23,596 nt of DNA. Origin: a virus. The stretch lies in IMG/VR virus record IMGVR_UViG_3300030102_000030, positions 1 through 23,596 of that record; one strand, written 5' to 3'. Below, one piece after another: positions 14,116 to 22,846 of the stretch. Each line of letters starts with the position of its first letter. Position 1 is the first letter of the stretch. The notes under the pieces are model-generated. The model had not been told where the DNA came from. It was given only the letters and a program-made list of their open reading frames with translations, and did not search any database. The translations under genes were made by a program, and so were the position numbers.

Positions 14116-14946
14116 ATCATATACGAAATTGCCTGTACGGATAGCTTCCATAATTTCATCAGACCGTTTTTCGTATTCTTGTGCAGACATTTTATTGACT
14201 TCAGATTCTAGGATTGCACCTGAACCATCACTTGTATCTGGTCTACTACGTGAGTTACGTGAGTTTACAGATTTAGCTACGTCTTTGTCTGTATTCTTTT
14301 TCTTCTTAGTACTAATGTTTTTATCTGCTTTGTACAAATCAATTGCCCTTGCAGCAGTACGAGCATCAGTATCATTCTCATATAGTGCGTCCTGAATTGA
14401 CTTAGGCTGTTCATTTACCCAGTCATGAAAGTCATCACTTTCTCGAATCTCGTCAAAGTCAGGGTGTAGCTTCATTAATTCTGCTTCAGCTTTTTCTCGT
14501 GCAGCAGTTTCACGCATTTCGTCTACTGCTTTTACACGTTGTTCTAGTTCTGCAGATTGCTCTTTAGCTTTTTTAATTGCAATTGTTTCTACAATTCCTG
14601 CTACATCTGGATATTTTTTAATCCAAGCATCTAAGTCTTCTTCAGATGTAGGAAGTTTCATTTCTTTTTTAGTGGCCTCTGATAGTTGGCTTTGAATGCT
14701 ATTAAATTTTTCAGACCACTCTTTTTCTTTTTGCTGCATGTGTCTACGTAGATCACCGTAGCGTTTCTTAAAAGATTTTTCTTCTGCACTTTCTGGTTCA
14801 GGTTCTTCCTGTTTAGCTTCACCTTTTTGTTCAGCTACTAGTTGTTCTAGTTCTTCTTCTTCTTTTTTAAGTCTATCTTCGTTGCTATATTTTTTATTAA
14901 TAAAAGCAGATTTAGTTTCTACTTTTTCTACCATTGCTTCTTGCAT
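14095..14946 (-). CDS. Scaffolding protein
   Basis: Predicted internal scaffold that guides coat-protein assembly into a prohead and then leaves. The 283-aa protein is highly charged and almost wholly helical, with long Glu/Lys coiled-coil stretches at about 20-100 and 120-160. It contains a conserved-looking core (LPTSEEDLDAWIKKYPDVAGIVETIAIKKA, then LMKLHPDFDEIRESDDFHDWVNEQP) of the type seen in marine podovirus scaffolds. A Lys/Ser/Arg-rich linker (about 208-236) precedes a short helical tail ending VYDLSGNAR, a plausible coat-binding end. No protease motif is seen. Start: AAAGGA seven bases before the ATG; a second Met at codon 5 is possible. It lies immediately upstream of the capsid gene, from which it is separated by a structured promoter region. 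The stop codon sits within a perfect hairpin. Confidence 0.88.
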   Translation of the reverse strand: MQEAMVEKVETKSAFINKKYSNEDRLKKEEEELEQLVAEQKGEAKQEEPEPESAEEKSFKKRYGDLRRHMQQKEKEWSEKFNSIQSQLSEATKKEMKLPTSEEDLDAWIKKYPDVAGIVETIAIKKAKEQSAELEQRVKAVDEMRETAAREKAEAELMKLHPDFDEIRESDDFHDWVNEQPKSIQDALYENDTDARTAARAIDLYKADKNISTKKKKNTDKDVAKSVNSRNSRSRPDTSDGSGAILESEVNKMSAQEYEKRSDEIMEAIRTGNFVYDLSGNAR

Positions 14947-14979
14947 TTACTTTTCCTTTACTGGGGCCACCGTAGCCAT

Positions 14980-15017
14980 GTTGGATGGGGGATGAGTAGC
15001 CAGAATATCTAACTAAT
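14980..15017 (-). other. Short GC-rich spacer upstream of the scaffold gene
   Basis: This is most of the 71-nt gap before the scaffold start. It contains a C-rich run (ATCCCCCATCC on the minus strand) that stands out from the AT-rich surroundings. I see no convincing promoter or terminator. An ATG at 14979-14977 opens a 10-codon frame (MATVAPVKEK) whose TAA directly abuts the scaffold ATG. It has no ribosome binding site, so I do not call it a gene. Confidence 0.4.
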
Positions 15018-15233
15018 TTATCGTGTAGCTAGTCCACGTCTTTTTGGCATTGCTGTTGGAGTACGTTTTACTCCTAAATCAGCAAGAGCCAATTCGTTTC
15101 CTAGTATCTTACTAAGAACCAAACCTTGTTGCGTACCACGCATTGCACGTACTACATCTTTTTCATCATCAGAAAGATCACGATAACGTGTAGATACTTC
15201 GCCTAAATATTGTTGATAGGTTTTGTCTGCCAT
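15018..15233 (-). CDS. Small conserved-type phage protein (71 aa)
   Basis: A 71-aa basic protein of unknown function, of a kind often found before the scaffold in marine phages. The N-terminal half (MADKTYQQYLGEVSTRYRDLSDDEKD) looks helical. The C-terminus is rich in Lys/Arg/Pro (VKRTPTAMPKRRGLATR), which suggests binding to nucleic acid or to an acidic partner. The ATG directly follows the TAA of the 1198-aa gene (TAAATG), with GGAG a few bases upstream inside that gene, so translation is probably coupled. Identification rests on context; no catalytic motif is present. Confidence 0.75.
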   Translation of the reverse strand: MADKTYQQYLGEVSTRYRDLSDDEKDVVRAMRGTQQGLVLSKILGNELALADLGVKRTPTAMPKRRGLATR

Positions 15234-18200
15234 TTATTTCTCCAATGAAAGTTTTATTTTACCTACTGCATAACAGATAGGTTCTAATATTGCACGATAA
15301 ACACGCCCTATGTTATCTCGTTTTCCGTTTTTCATTTCTGCTCGTAAGTCAGCAGTACGGTGTCTTGCAATATTTTCAAGAATAACTCTTACACTATTGT
15401 AATTCTTTTTGTATGCTAAGTCAATAAGCGGTAAGAAAATAGTATGGTATCCTACCTCATGTTCTTTTGTCATGTGACGTGCTGAGTATGCAAGCCATAT
15501 AGCATTACGATATGAGCCAAATCCATAGGCATCATTCATAGCGGTACAAACAATTTTGTCACTACTACCACCTCCTGATGACCCACCGCCACCGCCTCCT
15601 CCACCGCCAGAGGATGAAGAAGAGGAAGATGAGCTACCTTCGTTTGAACGAGCACTATCACGTTCAGCTACAAGATCGTTTAATTCAGGTGTCCACACAT
15701 TATTAGATGCTTTTAATGCAGCGTTAATATCATTTTGAATTTGTGTTTCACTACGGCCTGATGAAGCAATGTTAGTATCTTTGCTGCTTTTAGTTGTAGT
15801 TGTTTTAGTAGTAGTTGAAGGCTTGTCATCATCATCTCTTTTAGCTGCCTTACTACCACCCTTACTTTTACTTGTATCAGTAACAACTACTTCAGCAAAA
15901 ATGCCATCACCTTTTTCTGCACGTCCTTCGTTAATAGCTGTTTGTACACTACCACCATACTTTTCTGCCTGTTCCATATCGAACTCTGAAAGACCTAGTG
16001 ATCTACCCACAGTTTTGTCAAAACCACTTGCCGCATATTCATCTTTTTTATTGTTTGATCTGTTTACCATTGCAAAGTGATTTGCTACATTAACGTCACC
16101 ACGATCTACAGCAGCATCAAATGCAGTTTGTTGTTCATCGCTAAGTGTATTAGTTTCATATCCACCAGACAATTGTTTATTTGCTGTTGGGTCATATTTA
16201 CCTTTTTGTTCTGCGGGTTTGTCTGTTTTTGCTGCAGCTTGTTCTTTAGTTGCGGTAGAAAACATCTTACCATCATACTCAAACTGAGAAGTACCTGCAG
16301 CAATACCCAATCTTTTTTCTTCTGCACGTGCAGCAGCAAAGGCATCTTCAAAAGACATCTTGGCTGCAGTATCTGGTACAACATCTTTTAGTTGTAGTGC
16401 ATCTGTTGTTTGATCACCAAAAGCAGCTTCCATGTAGTTAGCTTCTTGTTTAGCCATTTCATCTTGAACTGTTTTAGTATCAACTTTAGGTGTTACTGTA
16501 GTTGGTGTTGTTCCTCTACCTGCTTCTCCCATATCCATTGTAGCATAGTCAGGTGCAGGAGTATCTGCTGTTTGTACACCACCAAACTCTCCTAGCTGTG
16601 CATCACCAAAACCTAACTCAGTTGGGCTTGGACCAGAACCTATTTTAAATGCTTCTGTAGTTTGGTCTTGCATTAGACCTTTTCCTGTGTTTGGATCAAC
16701 ACCCTCAAAAGGACTAGGTATCATTTTATCTGCATAGTATTCTGGGTATGCAGGATCATCTTTTTTGTCTACAGATGTTAAGTCTACTTTACCAAAGTCT
16801 TGTCTGTCAAAAGAAGGACCAACGTCAACTTGTTCTCCTAGTCCACCAAACTCACCAAGTTGTGCATCACCAAAACCTAATTCTGTAGGTGTTTGCCCTC
16901 TTCGTGTAGTTTGAACAGTTCCTGCTGCTTCTGGTCCTTCTAAAGCATCTACATCCCTAGATGTAAAACTTTGAACCGATCCCATACCAACTGCAGGTAC
17001 TGACGCTTCTGCAAGTGCTCTATCTACACCAATATTAATTAATGCATTAACTTGATCTTGTCGTACTTTCTTTTCTTGATTGGTTATATCTTGTTGTGTA
17101 ATTACATTACCACTTGTATCACCAGACAATGCAGCACGATCAGATGTAGTATCTGCTGTCATAAAACTACGTTCTGGTAAATCAGAAGTGTCTAACATAC
17201 CCAATACAGGCTCACGCACATCTAGGGCTGTTCCTATTCGTGCTCCTTGAGAGTATGACTTAGAATAATCAGTTAGACCCATAGGCTCTACAGATGGAGC
17301 TAAACGTGACATGTTTGGTGGTAGTATTTGAGATGTTTGTTCTCTGCCAAAATCAATAACATCTAAATAGTTTTCACCTGTATAACCTAAGAAATTTTTC
17401 TGTCCTTGTGTCAAACCGTCTAGTTGTTCTTTTAAAACAGTAGAAGGTTGGTATGCAATGTTTACTAAATCAACACGTGTTTGCTCTGGTGTTCTCCCAC
17501 CAATACCTGCCTTTGCTGCATTTAGTACATCTTGATTTACATAACTACCAAGTTCCTGCCCAATATAGTTAGACATAATTCGTTGTGCTTCTGCTTTAAC
17601 TTCTGGGTCTTGTGAGTTTAAATCTTGTTGAGCTTTTTGGTACTGTTCAGTAGTAACACCCTCTACTATACCACCATTTATTGCCTCAATACCTGCTTCG
17701 GTTATCTGACCATTAACACTGTATTTTCCTACAACCATACCACTGTTAGCAACTAAGTTTGCATTTTGAGCTTTTACTTTTTGCTCATCTGTAGAACCAA
17801 ACATACCGCCTAGAGTATCTACAATCTTACCAATTATACTACCAAACAAACCTTTACCACGAGCTTCGTAAGACTCAATCATCTTTTCGTATTCTGCTCG
17901 TTGTGCAGAACCCTGTGGTAATGCAGCTAGTCGTGATCTTGCCATAGCAAGTACTTTATTATCTTCTACTTTCATAAGTCCTGCCATGCCAACTGCAGCA
18001 AGAGGACTAATAAGTGAAGCTACACCCATAGCTAAGTTACGGCCAAACCCATTACGTTTATTTGCTTCAATTAAAAATTCTTCATTCGATAATGTATCCC
18101 ACTGAATACTGGTATCTTTTTTACTTCCACGATATGCTGTAAGTGCAGCATCTTTATCATCATCGTCATCTCTTGACGGTGTAACTGGTGCAGCAGGATC

Positions 18201-18830
18201 AGGAAGTTCGGGTACTTCTGTTATTTCATCTCCCTGTCCTTCATCTAATTCATATCCGGGGGGTATAGGATAAAGAGGTACACCACCAATAAACGGAACC
18301 ATAAGGTTTTGACCATCAGCATTTACATAGTTTTTAAACTCCATTTTTGCATCTGTCATTACTTCGTCAAATGTTACAGGACCAATTTCTTTTTGCATAG
18401 GTATATCTTGCTGTCGATCACCTAAACTAATCATACCATCATTATCAGGAACTAAACCACCTTCCTGCATGTTTAATTCTTTTTCTTCTCCATCTTTACC
18501 AATCTGCACAACCATAAGATCGCCCATGCCAAATGGCATGTCAGAAGGTAGTGTTGCTTCATCTGAATTGCCCATCAATCCCATTGCTTCCATTTTTTTC
18601 ATGCCCATGATAGCTTCATCACGCATACCTAAAAATGTTTTTAATCCATGATAACGTGTAGTTGCTTCATCCGAAACAAACTCACCTGCACTCATGTTAA
18701 CTTCTATGTCATCTCGTACACCTTCTTTAGTGCCGCCTACAGGAACTTCGTTGCCTGAGACTTCATCTATTTCGCCACCTTCATCATTGAGGCCACCTTG
18801 TTTGTACATTAAGTTGGGTCTATTCATCAT
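15234..18830 (-). CDS. Large mosaic protein with Ser/Gly linker and C-terminal domain
   Basis: A 1198-aa protein of unknown function, by far the largest gene here. The N-terminus (residues 10-90, QGGLNDEGGEIDEVSGNEVP...VRDDIEVNMSAGEFV) is a signature common in uncultured marine phages. A hydrophobic stretch lies at about 264-287 (GRNLAMGVASLISPLAAVGM) with a second amphipathic one at about 327-346. Residues 400-1060 are polar and low in complexity, including a duplicated 16-residue motif. A Ser/Gly run at about 1066-1090 leads to a compact C-terminal domain (1091-1198: KIVCTAMNDAYGFGSYRNAIW...GYHTIFLPL...RHRTADLR...ICYAVGK). I recognise that domain as a recurrent tail-end of otherwise unrelated phage proteins, of unknown function. 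Start: GAGGTGG upstream and an ATGA overlap with the preceding gene. Size, hydrophobic patch and head-module position suggest an internal or ejected virion protein; this is inference. Confidence 0.85.
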   Translation of the reverse strand: MMNRPNLMYKQGGLNDEGGEIDEVSGNEVPVGGTKEGVRDDIEVNMSAGEFVSDEATTRYHGLKTFLGMRDEAIMGMKKMEAMGLMGNSDEATLPSDMPFGMGDLMVVQIGKDGEEKELNMQEGGLVPDNDGMISLGDRQQDIPMQKEIGPVTFDEVMTDAKMEFKNYVNADGQNLMVPFIGGVPLYPIPPGYELDEGQGDEITEVPELPDPAAPVTPSRDDDDDKDAALTAYRGSKKDTSIQWDTLSNEEFLIEANKRNGFGRNLAMGVASLISPLAAVGMAGLMKVEDNKVLAMARSRLAALPQGSAQRAEYEKMIESYEARGKGLFGSIIGKIVDTLGGMFGSTDEQKVKAQNANLVANSGMVVGKYSVNGQITEAGIEAINGGIVEGVTTEQYQKAQQDLNSQDPEVKAEAQRIMSNYIGQELGSYVNQDVLNAAKAGIGGRTPEQTRVDLVNIAYQPSTVLKEQLDGLTQGQKNFLGYTGENYLDVIDFGREQTSQILPPNMSRLAPSVEPMGLTDYSKSYSQGARIGTALDVREPVLGMLDTSDLPERSFMTADTTSDRAALSGDTSGNVITQQDITNQEKKVRQDQVNALINIGVDRALAEASVPAVGMGSVQSFTSRDVDALEGPEAAGTVQTTRRGQTPTELGFGDAQLGEFGGLGEQVDVGPSFDRQDFGKVDLTSVDKKDDPAYPEYYADKMIPSPFEGVDPNTGKGLMQDQTTEAFKIGSGPSPTELGFGDAQLGEFGGVQTADTPAPDYATMDMGEAGRGTTPTTVTPKVDTKTVQDEMAKQEANYMEAAFGDQTTDALQLKDVVPDTAAKMSFEDAFAAARAEEKRLGIAAGTSQFEYDGKMFSTATKEQAAAKTDKPAEQKGKYDPTANKQLSGGYETNTLSDEQQTAFDAAVDRGDVNVANHFAMVNRSNNKKDEYAASGFDKTVGRSLGLSEFDMEQAEKYGGSVQTAINEGRAEKGDGIFAEVVVTDTSKSKGGSKAAKRDDDDKPSTTTKTTTTKSSKDTNIASSGRSETQIQNDINAALKASNNVWTPELNDLVAERDSARSNEGSSSSSSSSSGGGGGGGGGSSGGGSSDKIVCTAMNDAYGFGSYRNAIWLAYSARHMTKEHEVGYHTIFLPLIDLAYKKNYNSVRVILENIARHRTADLRAEMKNGKRDNIGRVYRAILEPICYAVGKIKLSLEK

Positions 18831-20551
18831 GCTACTAATCCACCTCTGTTAAATCTCAAAGCATCGTTTTTCGGATCAAACTCAAAATTTGTAATGTCTA
18901 CTTCTATAAGAGTTTTCATTTCTTCTGTATTTTCTAGTACATTTTTGTACGGCATAGTTTTTGTGCCTATTTTAATTTGGCCTTTTGTTTCTCTTGATAA
19001 AGTTCTTAAAACTTTTCTAAGAGCATCATCATAAAAAGGTTTAAATACTCTTTCAAAGTACTCTGTAGCTATTTTGTCTGCCGCCTCTGCATCGGTAGTT
19101 AATAACTTAAAATATTTTTCAGCAGTTTTTTGATCTTTTATACGATGGGCAATATCATCAAATGTAGAAACTCTTTGTGCTGCAATTTCTTTGTAACTAG
19201 GTACAAGGATTTTATCAATACCATTTTCTTTTGCATATGCAATGTTAGCTAATATACCCTTACGAACTACATCTGTTTTTGTTTTTACAGGCACAGGTTT
19301 TCTGGGATCGGTGTCAGGTGTATATCCTTTATATCCTTTGTTTATGTCTAAATTATCTTTTAACAAGTCATTATAGTTAGCCATTATTTCAGGCACAACA
19401 GAATCTATAGAACTATAAAAATCATCAACAAAACCTCTTTCTAAAGCATCATCTGCCATATTTAATTCATGTGGTTCAAGGTACGTGTCATCTACCTCAA
19501 GAATGTATCTATAGGCACGTTCTATTAATTGGTTTATATCTCTACCACTGACAATAATACCATTGTCTTTTAATCCTAAACGTGTTTCTTCTTTTATAAT
19601 GCGTTTACCTTCTTCTATATCTCTTCGCACTCTTGTACTTGTTTCTAGGTCTTCTATTTTTTTGTATGCGTTAAGGACTACAGCTAGGGCTTTTTCATTG
19701 CCTACTTTAAGTTCATATGAATCAGTAAAATCTTCAATGTTTGCTTTATGCCATTCTAATGCAGGTACTTTCATTGTTTCATATTCACCAACAGAAACTG
19801 GCCTTAGTTCGTCTACAAAACCACTAAAGGGCGTATACGTTTTTTTCATTATTGATTTCATTTCAAGGTCTGAAAGTTCAGCAATTTTATATAAATCACT
19901 TTGTATTTCTTCTACAAGCACCGCTTTATAGTCAGGTTCATCAAAAGGACTAATTACAGATAAACGTGTGTGAACTACAGTTTCTGGACTATAGTGTGTT
20001 ACGTGTTCGCCTAATGGAATACTACCTCTATCAGCATTTACGATAATTTCTTCATAAGTTTTTTCATCTGCAAAAATAGGTTGGCGTTGCTGATCTTCCC
20101 AATTTAAATCGTCATAATCTTCATCACGTACTTTTTTTCGTATTGTGTATTCTGTGTTTTTATTTTTTAAAATATCAAGAACTTCATCACGTGTATATTT
20201 TGTTTGCGGCTCAAACCCAAGTTCATAAAATTGTTTTTCGGCTTCTGTAACATTAGGAGCACGTTTACGTAAAAAAGCTTCAATGTTTTCACCTTTAGTT
20301 CCTGCTGCACCTATATCCATTTGTTCTGCAGTAGATATAAGAGGAGAGTACATTTTTCCAATAGTTGCATCATTGCTTGTATAAGGAGAGCTTTCTGGAC
20401 TCACCGTATTTTCTTCTTCTATTTTTTTACGTAGTTCTTCCCCCCTTCGTTTTAGTAAAGGGTTCATTTCTCTTTTAGGAATAGAACGAGCAGCTTTAGA
20501 TATATCTGCCCCTTTTGCTCCTGTTTCTATTATCTTACTAAGTAAGCCCAT
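18827..20551 (-). CDS. 574-aa protein with 'EIQSD' polyvalent-protein-type architecture
   Basis: Function unknown. The segment at residues 186-222, HYSPETVVHTRLS...DEPDYKAVLVEEIQSDLYK, matches the hallmark of a large phage and mobile-element family usually written 'LAHIR...VLFIEEIQSDWHQ', known from 'polyvalent' proteins. Other family landmarks occur in order: SPL...AEQMDIGAAGTKG at about 69-87, YTRDEVLDIL at 119-128, KGILANIAYAKENGIDKILVPS at 431-452, and a C-terminal FYDDALRKVLRTL...IKIGT...VDIT at about 506-553. The middle (225-400) is diverged and helical, and the usual Trp after EIQSD is Leu. It lies between portal and scaffold with a 4-nt ATGA overlap to the next gene, so it is expressed with virion genes. 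A packaged protein delivered with the DNA is possible but is inference. No catalytic residues can be named. Confidence 0.7.
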   Translation of the reverse strand: MGLLSKIIETGAKGADISKAARSIPKREMNPLLKRRGEELRKKIEEENTVSPESSPYTSNDATIGKMYSPLISTAEQMDIGAAGTKGENIEAFLRKRAPNVTEAEKQFYELGFEPQTKYTRDEVLDILKNKNTEYTIRKKVRDEDYDDLNWEDQQRQPIFADEKTYEEIIVNADRGSIPLGEHVTHYSPETVVHTRLSVISPFDEPDYKAVLVEEIQSDLYKIAELSDLEMKSIMKKTYTPFSGFVDELRPVSVGEYETMKVPALEWHKANIEDFTDSYELKVGNEKALAVVLNAYKKIEDLETSTRVRRDIEEGKRIIKEETRLGLKDNGIIVSGRDINQLIERAYRYILEVDDTYLEPHELNMADDALERGFVDDFYSSIDSVVPEIMANYNDLLKDNLDINKGYKGYTPDTDPRKPVPVKTKTDVVRKGILANIAYAKENGIDKILVPSYKEIAAQRVSTFDDIAHRIKDQKTAEKYFKLLTTDAEAADKIATEYFERVFKPFYDDALRKVLRTLSRETKGQIKIGTKTMPYKNVLENTEEMKTLIEVDITNFEFDPKNDALRFNRGGLVA

Positions 20552-20552
20552 G

Positions 20553-20792
20553 TTAATCCTGCTTTAGTACCTCATCACGTAAAAGTTTTAATCTTCGTAA
20601 TGTATAGATAGAACCTTGTGCTCTGTGCATTGCAATCGAATTATCAGACTGTTCCATAATACGATGCTGTTGATCTATTAAAAAATCTATGTAGTTACTG
20701 AACTGGCCCCACTGACGTTGGTTGCTCACCAACCCCTTGAGCTTGTTCAGGTGCTCCTTGTCCTTGATCATTTCCACTAAATCCTTGTTCAT
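20553..20792 (-). CDS. Small charged helical protein overlapping the portal 3' end
   Basis: A 79-aa, mostly helical, charged protein of unknown function. Its pattern (KLKGLVSNQRQWGQFSNYID, then IMEQSDNSIAMHRAQGSIYTLRRLKLLRDEVL) resembles small proteins found after the portal in other phages. It begins inside the portal gene in a different frame, and 98 nt are shared. The first Met (20792) has no clear ribosome binding site. The Met at 20771 has AAGGA about 10 nt upstream and is an alternative start. Either choice leaves an overlap, because the conserved-looking part already begins before the portal stop. The stop is followed one base later by the ATG of the next gene, which suggests translational coupling. 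A portal- or packaging-associated role is inferred only from position. Confidence 0.75.
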   Translation of the reverse strand: MNKDLVEMIKDKEHLNKLKGLVSNQRQWGQFSNYIDFLIDQQHRIMEQSDNSIAMHRAQGSIYTLRRLKLLRDEVLKQD

Positions 20793-22836
20793 TAGGTTGC
20801 GGAGCCATGCCAGTTCCTATGTTACCACCACCTGCTCCTGTTGGGTCTGCTGCATCTGCTCCTGCAGGTGCTCCTTCAGGTTCAGCAGGTTGTTGAAACT
20901 GTTTCATTAGCTCTGCTTGTATTGCTGCTTCGTTCATATTGTTAGTAACTTTGTCTGGGTCAAGTTCTAACGACTTAGCAATCTCCCTAATAATATACTG
21001 GAATTTTGCGAAAGGTGCAAGAGTTGGGTTACTTGCAATCTGCATAAACTGCATTAATCGTTGACTACGTACTTCGTTAGCCATAAGTGATTCTGTTCCT
21101 CGTGCCTTTACTTCAAGATCACCACGAATGTTTGGATCAAAATCAAATTGCATATTAAAACGATATAAACGTTCACCAAGTGGACGTAGTAGATAATCAT
21201 CTACATTTTTAATAACATTCTTAATTGCACCACTGGCAGCACCCATAAGCATACTGATACCACTAGCTGTACGCCCTACACCCTGCACACCTGTTTGTCC
21301 ATGTGCAAAGGATGGAAAGCCTGTTGACTCATCTGCAAGTACACGAGCTTTGTCAAATAGCTGCATGTTTTCACCAGAAACGTTTGGAAACTTAGTGCCA
21401 AAGATAGCTTGCCCCGGAGCACCACCTTGTCTTCGAAATACTTTACCGGGATATACTGACAAGTCTTGACCCGGAACCAAGTTAGTTTCATCTACTTCAA
21501 TTAACAAATTTCCTGACATAACTGCATTGTCTACAGCCATACGCATAAAACCATTCATCAACGTTTGGGTATCGTCCATATTTTCAGCAATACCAACACC
21601 AAAGAATGAGTATGGGTTAAGTTCATAGGGAGATGCTACATAAGGAATAGTAGCAGGTTTGAATGGATTCAGAACCATACGAATAAGTTTACCGTTACAA
21701 ATCCAAACGTTTGCCTGTAACTCATCCATTGCCATTAGCTCTTCTGGAATATCTACTCCCTGTTCCTCAAGAGTTTCCGTTTCTACCATACCCCAGTATT
21801 CAAGAACCTCATATCGTTCTACACCATGCTCTGGTGCATAGTCAGATAAATCATCTTCCCAATATTCTTTGTCATAGTTTTCACCTAACTTAATAGCTTC
21901 GTCAATAACTTGAGAACGAAAGTAAGGACGCTTCTTCAGATTACGCATCTGAGAACGTGAGAGTTTATGTCGTTCAATTACGTACTGAGCTTCGTCCATG
22001 TTATTTGCGTCTGGGTCTGGATAAAAGTTCCAGACAGATACATGGTTTACTTGCGGAACTGTTTTAAATGTAGGCTCGTATTCTCCATCATCATTCCAAC
22101 TAGGATATTCTTTGTCTACAGCAAATGGACCTTTCATAATCCCTGTTCCAAACAAAGCCATTTCAAATGCAGTGCTACGTAAATGTTTAGATGCATTTGA
22201 CTCTTCTAGTTGGTCATGTATTTTTTTCTGCATGTTTTTAGCTGCAACCATTGCAGGGCTAAACGTAACAGCAGTTGGTGTTTTACCTACACCCTGTTTT
22301 AGATTATCAATACCTTCAAACTTGTCGGACATTGGTCCTAGACTATCTGCAAGTGTTCTTGCTGTAGCACCTGCAGGTATTTCACGTCCATCTCCTGCAA
22401 ACCCATATGGGCTAACTGTTTCATCCATGCCGTTTGAACGTAACTGTTCTGGTTCTTGTGGATCAAAGTTAACATCTGCAACTACACCCTCTGGTAATTC
22501 AGTAGGGTCAATAGTTAGTGGAAATTTATTGTTTGCAAATAATACATCTACAATCTGACCGTATGCTGCAAGTGTTTTTGTTTTAGTTACCTTAATAAAC
22601 ACACGAGATTTTTCGGCTTCCGTAAACTGAACCTCTGGTCCGTATATACCACGATAGTTACGATAGGATCGTAGCCAACGTTCTTCGTCCTGTCTTCGGT
22701 AATCTTCTGCACGATTGTAACGTTCCATAATAAATGGAATGATATTTTCTGTCTGAGAATCCTCTGTAACATCTTCTTCAATATCGTCTAAGACAATTGA
22801 ATCATCTTCTATAAATGTTTCGTTTTCTTCTGCCAT
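20695..22836 (-). CDS. Portal protein
   Basis: Forms the dodecameric ring at the capsid vertex through which DNA enters and leaves, and binds terminase and the head-tail adaptor. The 713-aa length fits the long portals of P22-like and other podoviruses. The acidic N-terminus (residues 1-30) is followed by the ERYNRAEDYRRQDEERWLRSY-type helix typical of portals. The middle contains VSVWNFYPDPDANNMDEAQYV and the SPYELNPYSFFGVGIAENMDDTQ region, both characteristic of these proteins. The C-terminus from about residue 640 is low-complexity Gln/Gly/Pro/Ala. The start is supported by AAGGA followed by AAAGTAAATG. The last 98 nt are also read in another frame by the next gene. It lies directly downstream of the terminase gene. 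No tool search was possible, but context and sequence agree. Confidence 0.93.
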   Translation of the reverse strand: MAEENETFIEDDSIVLDDIEEDVTEDSQTENIIPFIMERYNRAEDYRRQDEERWLRSYRNYRGIYGPEVQFTEAEKSRVFIKVTKTKTLAAYGQIVDVLFANNKFPLTIDPTELPEGVVADVNFDPQEPEQLRSNGMDETVSPYGFAGDGREIPAGATARTLADSLGPMSDKFEGIDNLKQGVGKTPTAVTFSPAMVAAKNMQKKIHDQLEESNASKHLRSTAFEMALFGTGIMKGPFAVDKEYPSWNDDGEYEPTFKTVPQVNHVSVWNFYPDPDANNMDEAQYVIERHKLSRSQMRNLKKRPYFRSQVIDEAIKLGENYDKEYWEDDLSDYAPEHGVERYEVLEYWGMVETETLEEQGVDIPEELMAMDELQANVWICNGKLIRMVLNPFKPATIPYVASPYELNPYSFFGVGIAENMDDTQTLMNGFMRMAVDNAVMSGNLLIEVDETNLVPGQDLSVYPGKVFRRQGGAPGQAIFGTKFPNVSGENMQLFDKARVLADESTGFPSFAHGQTGVQGVGRTASGISMLMGAASGAIKNVIKNVDDYLLRPLGERLYRFNMQFDFDPNIRGDLEVKARGTESLMANEVRSQRLMQFMQIASNPTLAPFAKFQYIIREIAKSLELDPDKVTNNMNEAAIQAELMKQFQQPAEPEGAPAGADAADPTGAGGGNIGTGMAPQPNEQGFSGNDQGQGAPEQAQGVGEQPTSVGPVQ

Positions 22837-22846
22837 TTACTTTTCC

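Noticed and set aside
13988-14395. Plus-strand open frame across the capsid leader
   Set aside because: Mostly antisense to the scaffold gene, with no start signal and an unconvincing composition.
14947-14979. 10-codon leader peptide frame before the scaffold gene
   Set aside because: The TAA abuts the scaffold ATG, but there is no ribosome binding site; too short to support.
15560-15638. GC-rich simple-sequence tract as an assembly error or frameshift site
   Set aside because: It stays in frame and joins two sensible domains with a typical Ser/Gly linker.
16106-16384. Second minus-strand frame inside the large protein gene
   Set aside because: Leu/Gln-rich translation typical of an out-of-frame reading, with no start signal.
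22112-22558. 148-codon plus-strand frame inside the portal gene
   Set aside because: Shadow of the portal coding frame; no independent support. The same applies to other plus-strand frames in the window, for example 8727-9122 and 5122-5511.
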